From: Lentisphaerae bacterium WC36
GTDB lineage: Bacteria > Verrucomicrobiota > Lentisphaeria > Victivallales > SZUA-371
Length of the DNA: 64,000 bases
Reading direction: 5' to 3'
Assembly (NCBI GenBank): GCA_020683205.1
Contig: CP085689.1
Location: forward strand, 248,001 to 312,000
Shown: positions 57,711 to 64,000 of the stretch, piece by piece
Layout of the letters: every line of letters begins with the position of its first letter
Numbering within the stretch: the stretch's first letter is position 1
Position numbers and translations under genes: made by a program
The notes under the pieces: generated by a model
What the model was told of the DNA's origin: nothing
Database searches by the model: none
Seen by the model: the letters and a program-made list of their open reading frames with translations, nothing else

Positions 57711-57750
57711 GCACTCTTTAGAATTAACACTTCTAAGAGTGCATTTTTTT
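57711..57750 (+). terminator. Rho-independent terminator
   Basis: GCACTCTT with TAGAA (57711-57723) pairs with 57731-57742, one mismatch, followed by seven Ts. It lies 32 bp before the next gene. Confidence 0.8.
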
Positions 57751-57781
57751 CAAAAATTAATTAAGTCAGAGGTTACTTGAA

Positions 57782-60700
57782 ATGTTTTTAGGGAATAATT
57801 ACATAAAACTTGCAATGCTCACGTTAATGTCTTCAATTATTGGAGTAACTCATGCACAAAAAGTTTGCAAAAGAGATTCATGGGAAAAAGCATTAACTGC
57901 ATTAAAAGAAAACAAGCAAAAAAAAGAAACTAATTATTATAAGTTAAATGATTGGTTTGTTTCGAGTACAGTAGCTACAAAGAGTTTTAATGAAAAAGTT
58001 GAAATTGAAGCAAATATAAATAATTTACAGCCTTTTATTAATGAAAATTTGAATAACGGTTGGAAAAAGGCATTGAAATCATGGAATAATGAAAAGGCAA
58101 TATTTTTAGGTAAAATTCCAAATTCTGCTCAGTATTTATTTAGAACTATTGAAACCAAAAATAATTTTTCAAAGAAATTTTATTTTGGCAGTGACGATGG
58201 TATTAAAATTTGGCTAAATGGCAAAGAAATTTTTGCCAATGAATATTATGGACCCGTCAGAGTTGGTATGTTTGAGGTCAATTTTAACCTTAAAAAAGGT
58301 GAGAATGAACTATTAATTAAAATTTACAATAAAGGTGGGGATTCTGCTTTTTCAATGGGAACCTCACGTGGAACACAGTTTAATATTTTTGAAAAAAAAC
58401 TTGAAGAATTGTGGAAAAAATATCCAGTACAGATGGACTGGATATTACAAGACTCAAAAGCTAATATGGAAAAGTGGCGAACTTTAAGTTTTGATGGAAA
58501 TGACTTTATTAAGAACATGCTGAAAGATTCAAAACCTGTCAATGTTCTGCATTTAGTAAATAATGCGGTATCTGAATTAGATAAAAATCAAAAATTTTAT
58601 GAGAAGCAAATAGAATGTTTGCTGTTAGAAAAATATTCATTAACCAATTGGTTGAAATTATATGCTAAAGTTTGTACAGAGCGCCGTTTGCAACGTTTGA
58701 AACCATTATTAAATAAAACTCAAGAAATTATTTTTACTAAGCATCAATCATTTGGGAATCATTCTGGAATTTATTGTTTAACAGAAACTGAGTTTGGTGG
58801 TGATAAATCTGGATTATTTAGTTTAGATTTAACTCCGGAGTTAGCTGCTGATGGAAAGTTCGCAAGCGAAAAGCTAATTTTTAATAATAAAGGCGGCCTG
58901 GTGCGAGATCCTAACATTAATTGGGATGGTGAAAAATTATTGTTTGCGTGGTGGAAAAAACCGCAAAAGAATTATACTACTAGGTCACGTAATGCGCCAA
59001 AAGATGTTTATCAAATTTATGAGATGAATTTAAAAAATCATCAAATGCGTCAGTTAACCTTTAATGAAGATAGTTATGGTGCCAATTTTGAACCAATTTA
59101 TCTGCCTAATGGCGATATTATGTTTAGTTCTGCACGAATTATTCAGCACGTTACCTGTGGTTGGGGAGATTGTAGCAATTTATTTTTGATGAACAAAGAT
59201 GGTAAATACCAACGTCGAGTTGGTTTTGACCAAACAAATACAACATTTCCTCAAGTATTAAACGATGGAACAGTGGTTTATACACGTCGTGATTATAATG
59301 ATCGTGGACAAGTTTATTCGCATGGATTATTTCAAATGAATATAGACGGCTCTAAGCAGCTTGAATATTATGGTAATAATACTATTGAGCCGACAAGTTT
59401 TCAGCACGCTACTCCAATTCCTGGAGAGGATAAAATTTTAGCAATTATTGGTGGATATCATACTTCTCAAGGTGGGAAATTGGTCACAATTGATATTAAA
59501 AAAGGTCGTCAAGGTTATGATGGATTGACATCAATTCCAAGTGGCAAGAAACCAGTAATTAGAAAAACAAGTGCAGATAGCTTTGGTAAGGAAGCAGACC
59601 AATACTCAAATCCATTCGCGATTGATAAAAATTCATTTTTAGTTAGCTATATGCCAATAGGGTTAAATTTAACTAAAGATGGAAGTTTACGAGCTTTTGG
59701 AAAATATAACGGTAAAATGATTCGCTATAAACTATATTTTATGACTATGGATGGGAAGCGTGAATTATTAGCCGCGGATCCAACAGTATCATGTTTGCAA
59801 TCCGTAGCAGTTATGAAGCGTAAAAAACCACCAGTATTTAGTAGTCAGCTTGATTATAGTAAAGATTTTGGAACGTTTATGATTCAGGATGTTTATATTG
59901 GTCATGGCATGAATAAAGTAAAGCGTGGTGATTTAAAACGTATTCGTGTTGTAGAGCTTGAATATAAAAATTCTACAATTAGTGGTTCAACATGGCATGC
60001 AAAAAATTGGCAAAAAAATCTTGGAGGTTATGGACACACTGTATTGTCAATTGGAGCAGGTTCAGCAGCTTATGACTTAAAAAGAATTTTAGGCTCAGCG
60101 ACAGTTTATAAAGATGGTTCAGCATTTTTTAAAGTTCCTTCGCGTAAGCCTGTTTATTTTCAATTACTGGATAAAAATAATAAAGTTATTCATACAATGC
60201 GTTCATGGACAGTGTTAATGCCAGGTGAAAATTTTGCTTGTATTGGTTGCCATGAAGATAAGCTGCAAACTCCAGTGGTAAACCGTAAGCGTATGCCATT
60301 GGCGATGCGTGCTGGAGCTGAAGAGTTAAAACCATTCTATGGTAAAGCTCGTGGGTTTAGTTTTGTAAAAGAAATTCAACCAATTTTAGATAAACATTGC
60401 ATTAGCTGTCATGCGCCAGGAAAAAAAGCAAGCTCTTATGATTTAACAAGTCGTCGATATGCGGATTATTTTTCTCGGAATGGCTGGAAAGGTTCTGGTC
60501 GTAATTTCACAATTTCTTATCTAACGTTGTTAGATGTGCAAAATGATGGATTAACAAAAATTGATCATAAGAAAAAAACTGCGTTTAATGCTTTAGGTCA
60601 TCCAAATAAACTTGTAAGTTATTGGACTCGTTTAGGGCGTCAGACTTTAATTGATCCATATACAGCTGGTTCAATTAAAAGTGGTTTGATGAAGAAGTTA

Positions 60701-60913
60701 GAGAAAGGTCACGGAAAAACAAACCTTTCTCGTGAAGAGCTGGATAAAATAGCCGCTTGGATTGACCTAAATGTCCCATATGCGGGAAATTATTATGAAG
60801 AGAACAATTGGAACGATAAAAAGCGTAAATTTTATCAACAACGTGTAAAAATGCGTAAAGAGTTTGAAGTTAATGATCAAAAAGCAATTGATGAATTGGC
60901 AACTGTGCAATAA
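57782..60913 (+). CDS. HzsA-related dihaem c-type protein
   Basis: A 1043-residue exported protein (signal peptide ending near 'GVTHAQ'). A jelly-roll-like region near residues 140-190 ('FYFGSDDGIKIWLNGKEIF') is followed by a beta-propeller ('SGLFSLDLTPEL', 'PNGDIMFSSARI', 'NLFLMNKDGKYQRRVGF', 'LPNG') and a C-terminal cytochrome-like part with two haem motifs: C820-I-G-C-H and C873-I-S-C-H. This matches the HzsA-related proteins common in Planctomycetes and Lentisphaerae. Electron transfer or sugar oxidation in the periplasm is possible, and no substrate is known. Confidence 0.8.
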   Translation: MFLGNNYIKLAMLTLMSSIIGVTHAQKVCKRDSWEKALTALKENKQKKETNYYKLNDWFVSSTVATKSFNEKVEIEANINNLQPFINENLNNGWKKALKSWNNEKAIFLGKIPNSAQYLFRTIETKNNFSKKFYFGSDDGIKIWLNGKEIFANEYYGPVRVGMFEVNFNLKKGENELLIKIYNKGGDSAFSMGTSRGTQFNIFEKKLEELWKKYPVQMDWILQDSKANMEKWRTLSFDGNDFIKNMLKDSKPVNVLHLVNNAVSELDKNQKFYEKQIECLLLEKYSLTNWLKLYAKVCTERRLQRLKPLLNKTQEIIFTKHQSFGNHSGIYCLTETEFGGDKSGLFSLDLTPELAADGKFASEKLIFNNKGGLVRDPNINWDGEKLLFAWWKKPQKNYTTRSRNAPKDVYQIYEMNLKNHQMRQLTFNEDSYGANFEPIYLPNGDIMFSSARIIQHVTCGWGDCSNLFLMNKDGKYQRRVGFDQTNTTFPQVLNDGTVVYTRRDYNDRGQVYSHGLFQMNIDGSKQLEYYGNNTIEPTSFQHATPIPGEDKILAIIGGYHTSQGGKLVTIDIKKGRQGYDGLTSIPSGKKPVIRKTSADSFGKEADQYSNPFAIDKNSFLVSYMPIGLNLTKDGSLRAFGKYNGKMIRYKLYFMTMDGKRELLAADPTVSCLQSVAVMKRKKPPVFSSQLDYSKDFGTFMIQDVYIGHGMNKVKRGDLKRIRVVELEYKNSTISGSTWHAKNWQKNLGGYGHTVLSIGAGSAAYDLKRILGSATVYKDGSAFFKVPSRKPVYFQLLDKNNKVIHTMRSWTVLMPGENFACIGCHEDKLQTPVVNRKRMPLAMRAGAEELKPFYGKARGFSFVKEIQPILDKHCISCHAPGKKASSYDLTSRRYADYFSRNGWKGSGRNFTISYLTLLDVQNDGLTKIDHKKKTAFNALGHPNKLVSYWTRLGRQTLIDPYTAGSIKSGLMKKLEKGHGKTNLSREELDKIAAWIDLNVPYAGNYYEENNWNDKKRKFYQQRVKMRKEFEVNDQKAIDELATVQ

Positions 60914-60978
60914 AAATAAAAAAACTAAAATATAGTCGAGATTAATTTTTAGTTTATTAGTTTACCCCTCCTTTTTTT

Positions 60979-61018
60979 CACCCTCATAGACTTTGTCTAG
61001 AGGGTGTTTTCTTTTTTA
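60979..61018 (+). terminator. Terminator after the HzsA-like gene
   Basis: A 7-bp outer stem (60979-60985 with 61000-61006) plus inner TAGAC/GTCTA is followed by TTTTCTTTTTT. Confidence 0.85.
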
Positions 61019-61147
61019 TAGATGTCCTTTAATAGTACAGAACTGTTCATTTGATGAATAGAGTATAAACTAATTAACGTAGTTTTTAGCTTAGAAAAAA
61101 GTTGGCATCATAAATGCTAACTTTTAGTAATAAAAAATGGAGTAGCT

Positions 61148-61519
61148 ATGAAAAATTATTTTTCAAAAAAAAACTTTAGTGAAAAACTATTTATATATCT
61201 TTTGATTACTCATTGTTTTGCAACTATTTGTTTTATTTTAGCGGTTGGTATATTAAACCAAAATATGTCTTTAGAAATTACAAAATTAGTCTTGCTGTCA
61301 ACTTTACTAGGACCATTTGTTATGCCCTTTTTTTGGAACTCATTGATACTTTTTATTCCTGCAGGAATTGGAACTTTATTAATTAGTCCAGTATTTATAA
61401 ATATTTTGTCAATGCAATTTACAAAATTGAAAACAAAATTTAAACTGTCGTTGTGGTTTATTGGTGCATTATTATGGACTTCAATTGGTTTCTTTTTATT
61501 AACAAATGTAATTCCATAG
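61148..61519 (+). CDS. Hypothetical three-helix membrane protein
   Basis: A 123-residue protein with a basic start and at least three membrane helices ('YLLITHCFATICFILAVGIL', 'FFWNSLILFIPAGIGTLLIS', 'LSLWFIGALLWTSIGFFLL'). I recognise no family. GGAG lies 6 bases before the ATG. It stands alone between two terminators. Confidence 0.65.
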   Translation: MKNYFSKKNFSEKLFIYLLITHCFATICFILAVGILNQNMSLEITKLVLLSTLLGPFVMPFFWNSLILFIPAGIGTLLISPVFINILSMQFTKLKTKFKLSLWFIGALLWTSIGFFLLTNVIP

Positions 61520-61543
61520 ATTTTTTTAATACCTCCTCCTTCT

Positions 61544-61585
61544 AAAAAAGCCCTCTCTGTATATTTTTACAGAGAGGGCATCTTT
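61544..61585 (-). terminator. Strong hairpin terminator, mainly - strand
   Basis: A perfect 12-bp stem (61550-61561 with 61568-61579). On the - strand it is followed by six Ts and would end the DUF2961 gene; it also lies 30 bp after the convergent + strand gene. Confidence 0.85.
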
Positions 61586-61609
61586 AAAAAAATATGAGAA
61601 ATTTAAATT

Positions 61610-63277
61610 TTATTTATCAAGAACATCTTCACGATTTAGCGCTACTTTGTTTTGAACTTGAGCAATATTTGGTTCAATATTATTTTTTGCATTAGGACGA
61701 GCATAGAATAAAGTTGTTGCCGCATAATTCATTGGCGCATCGAAAGGATGCCAAACTTCCATGTCAAACTTAATTGACTCATAGAATGGAATATCGTCAA
61801 TAAAGTGGTAGCGGTTATTGTTTGAATAGCCAGCTTTTTTATTACCTTCTCCACGTGGTTGTGAAATAAATGGTGTCCAGAAACGCTGAGGACGGCAGTA
61901 CGCATAGCCAAAATAATCTTCAGTACCTGTTCCAAAAATAGAAGGGAACATTTCACCATCTACATAAACTTTTTCATCACCTTCACCCCACCAAGTTTGG
62001 TTATTTTTTAATGGGCAAGTATTAAAAATTGTAATTGCAGTACCAACATAACGACCTGCACCAAGCACAGTAACATAATTTAGGTCCCATTTATGCTTTG
62101 TTGAAATATTTCTTAATTCAAACCATGTTGCGTTGAAATACATGCTTTTGCTTTTTTCCCAAGCATATTTGTCGCTAACTATTGCCATTTTCTTAATGGT
62201 TACAGCTTGTTTGCCATAGTTAGTGATGGTTATTTCAGCATTTTTCTTAAAAGGCATAACATATTTTGAAGTCATTAAATGTGATTTTTGATTAACATTT
62301 AAATAGAAAGTTTCATTCTTTTCATCGCTGTATCCAATGCCAAATAATGCTCCAGCCGGAGTCCAAACTGTCTGTTTACCGTCAAATTTCATTGTAACAA
62401 CTGTTGAACGCAGTGCCTGTTGATAATTTTTTGCTTCAAGTTGGATGGCAAATTTTTTCACAGCACTATCTGCATCATTTATTGAAATTGTTTTTGACTC
62501 CCAAGGTTTTAGAGTAATATTATCAACTTTAGAACATTTTTCTGTTGCAGTTTTAACTTCTTTAGTGTTGTTTAAAAGTTTATTTCCAACAGTTTTCAGT
62601 AGTTCTTTATTGTTATTTAGTTGTTCTTGTGTAAAAGTTTTTACTTTAACGCCATCTTCATATTCGCGATACCAAATATTGTAGTATGCTGCTGCTCCAT
62701 CTGTAGTGATTTTGCAACTTTTTTGGTAAGGAATTGGTAAATATAAGTTGCAGCCACGCCAATCTGGATTGGTCTTGTCATCTGATGCTAAAAATGCAAA
62801 TGGATAAGGTGCAAATTTATGACTACCACCTAATAATTCGTGGCGATTCATTTCGATTGCAGGAGTTTTTGAGCCATCTAAATAAACACGAATTGTGCCA
62901 CCTTTTTGTGCTGTACTCCAAATCCTAGTAACTGCCCCAGGTCCAAAGTCTTCCATTAAAACTTTTTCTTTACGACCATTGTTAACTTCTTCACGAATAA
63001 ATTGATGGAAGTCTCTGTTAGCGAACCAACCTTTACTCCAGTTGCGACCTTTTGCTGGTTTGTAAATACCATCGGCTGGATTATTAACTTTTGATTGGCG
63101 GTCATAGCTAGTTGCCGCTTTCATTAAGTATTTTTTCGAATCCAGTTTAGTTAATGCATCACGGTCAACCATTTTTTTTACTAGTGATTCTAGTGAAATT
63201 TCGCTATTAGCGTACAAACTTGGCAAAGAAGCAGATACAGCTATTGCGACGGTAAGTAATTTAGAAAATTTATTCAT
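61610..63277 (-). CDS. Secreted DUF2961 (GH172-like) glycosidase
   Basis: A 555-residue protein with a signal peptide (LLTVAIAVSASLPSLYA). DUF2961 signatures are 'GAVTRIWSTAQKGGTIRVYLDG', 'WRGCNLYLPIPYQKSCKI', 'WWGEGDEKVYVDGEMFPSIFGTGTEDYFG' region residues (about 61905-61990) and 'NNRYHFIDDIPFYESIKFD'. Characterised GH172 members cleave fructofuranosides or arabinofuranosides using two Glu residues in the GDE and GTGTEDY stretches, which are present. GAGGGA precedes the ATG. It probably belongs with the neighbouring sulfatase and glycosidases. Confidence 0.88.
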   Translation of the reverse strand: MNKFSKLLTVAIAVSASLPSLYANSEISLESLVKKMVDRDALTKLDSKKYLMKAATSYDRQSKVNNPADGIYKPAKGRNWSKGWFANRDFHQFIREEVNNGRKEKVLMEDFGPGAVTRIWSTAQKGGTIRVYLDGSKTPAIEMNRHELLGGSHKFAPYPFAFLASDDKTNPDWRGCNLYLPIPYQKSCKITTDGAAAYYNIWYREYEDGVKVKTFTQEQLNNNKELLKTVGNKLLNNTKEVKTATEKCSKVDNITLKPWESKTISINDADSAVKKFAIQLEAKNYQQALRSTVVTMKFDGKQTVWTPAGALFGIGYSDEKNETFYLNVNQKSHLMTSKYVMPFKKNAEITITNYGKQAVTIKKMAIVSDKYAWEKSKSMYFNATWFELRNISTKHKWDLNYVTVLGAGRYVGTAITIFNTCPLKNNQTWWGEGDEKVYVDGEMFPSIFGTGTEDYFGYAYCRPQRFWTPFISQPRGEGNKKAGYSNNNRYHFIDDIPFYESIKFDMEVWHPFDAPMNYAATTLFYARPNAKNNIEPNIAQVQNKVALNREDVLDK

Positions 63278-63453
63278 TTTTCCCTCTCGAATTAGTTTTA
63301 TTATTTTTTAAGATAAAGTAACATAATGTCAGAGAATGTAAAAATCAAGTGGAAAACTCCTATTAATGTCTTATTTTTTCCTATTAGTGGTTAAATTCTT
63401 CCTGTATACTTCGTTTTTTTAATATAACTCTATATATAATATACAAAATTAAA

Positions 63454-64000
63454 TTATTTAAGTGCTTTATTTATTGCTGCTGCTGCTTTGCGACCTTCGC
63501 CCATTGCTAAAATTACCGTTGCAGCTCCTCGAACTATGTCTCCACCAGCAAAAACATTTTTTACTGAAGTTTCTTGATTTTCTTTAACCAAGATATTTCC
63601 ACGTTCATTTAATTCAAGTTCTGGAGTTGTTTGTTTTATCAATGGATTTGAACTATTACCTATAGCAATTATGACACTGTCAATATCTAAGGTGAATTCG
63701 CTATTTTTTATTGCTACAGGTCGGCGACGTCCTGAATTATCTTCTTCACCAAGTTCATATTTTAAACATTCGATACCAGTTACACATTGGTCATCATTGC
63801 CAATAATTTGCTTGGCATTACATAGCGTTTTGAAAATTACTCCTTCTTCAATAGCATGCTCAACTTCTTCGGCTCGAGCTGGCATTTCATCCATAGAGCG
63901 ACGATAAATCAAATAAACTTCTTCTGCCCCTAAACGAACAGCGGTTCGCGCTGCATCCATTGCAACATTACCTCCTCCAAGAATGGCAATTTTTTTTGCA
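63454..64000 (-). CDS. GltD-like NADPH-dependent oxidoreductase, partial
   Basis: The C-terminal about 182 residues of a glutamate synthase small-subunit/NfnB-type FAD protein; the frame runs off the right edge. The dinucleotide-binding loop 'KKIAILGGGNVAMDAARTA' begins at the edge, followed by 'VYLIYRRSMDEMPARAEEVEHA', 'DSVIIAIG' and the FAD motif 'NVFAGGDIVRGAATVILAMGEGRKAA'. The small subunit passes electrons from NAD(P)H to GltB or, in NfnAB, to ferredoxin; the missing half is needed to decide. Confidence 0.9.
   Translation of the reverse strand, partial: AKKIAILGGGNVAMDAARTAVRLGAEEVYLIYRRSMDEMPARAEEVEHAIEEGVIFKTLCNAKQIIGNDDQCVTGIECLKYELGEEDNSGRRRPVAIKNSEFTLDIDSVIIAIGNSSNPLIKQTTPELELNERGNILVKENQETSVKNVFAGGDIVRGAATVILAMGEGRKAAAAINKALK

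Noticed and set aside
57398-57781. Small coding gene in the gap.
   Set aside because: The best ATG-started frames run for fewer than about 20 codons and lack ribosome-binding sites.

Overview
This is an AT-rich chromosomal window (roughly one third G+C by eye) from a Gram-negative-type bacterium using the standard code: conserved proteins have no in-frame UGA, and UGA is a rare stop. Secreted sulfatase and glycosidases, DUF1343, DUF2961, an HzsA-like cytochrome protein and an IclR-AraC regulator point to the PVC group, most likely Lentisphaerota (Victivallales-like). That assignment is inferred from gene families, not from rRNA, which is absent here. I recognised no tRNA, rRNA, CRISPR array or transposase.

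Layout: (1) 1-7.35 kb, housekeeping on the + strand: end of a TPR-like protein, a SpoU/TrmH methyltransferase, FolE, Dtd, a histidine phosphatase, then Dxr-RseP-IspG (isoprenoid synthesis plus site-2 protease). (2) 7.56-8.0 kb, a DUF2569 membrane protein on the - strand. (3) 8.04-27.8 kb, a co-directional type VI secretion (T6SS) cluster behind a good sigma70-like promoter: TssB, TssC, Hcp-like, TssA-like, TssJ-like lipoprotein, TssL, TssF, TssK, TssM, TssG-like, a 1186-residue protein ending in a PAAR-like (DUF4280) domain, a free-standing beta-helical spike and a zinc-ribbon VgrG-like hub. No TssE or TssH/ClpV is visible. This is the most unusual system in the window. (4) 27.8-29.5 kb, a boundary with a 58-residue ORF missed by a length cut-off, structured intergenic DNA, an HTH regulator and a small unknown gene. 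(5) 29.5-40.4 kb, mixed genes: NamZ-like DUF1343, ribosomal protein S4, a Sel1-repeat protein, FtsQ, CarB, an SGNH hydrolase, an LA_2272-like protein and DUF3592. (6) 40.5-45.2 kb, a - strand operon VOC-DhaK-DhaL-LsrF with a divergent AraC regulator, probably a sugar-ketone phosphorylation and thiolysis pathway. (7) 45.4-63.3 kb, an accessory glycan-degradation region: a frameshifted GH36-like gene, a sulfatase, a GH2 beta-galactosidase, decayed small genes, an IclR-AraC regulator, an SMP-30-like lipoprotein, an HzsA-like dihaem protein and a GH172-like DUF2961 protein. (8) 63.45 kb to the end, the C-terminal part of a GltD-like oxidoreductase running off the window.

How it fits together: the T6SS genes would build a contractile injection machine in the envelope, with the spike, hub and PAAR-like protein forming the tip. 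The accessory region looks like stepwise desulfation and deglycosylation of host or algal glycans. The DhaKL/LsrF operon would channel a small ketose-like compound to dihydroxyacetone phosphate and acetyl-CoA.
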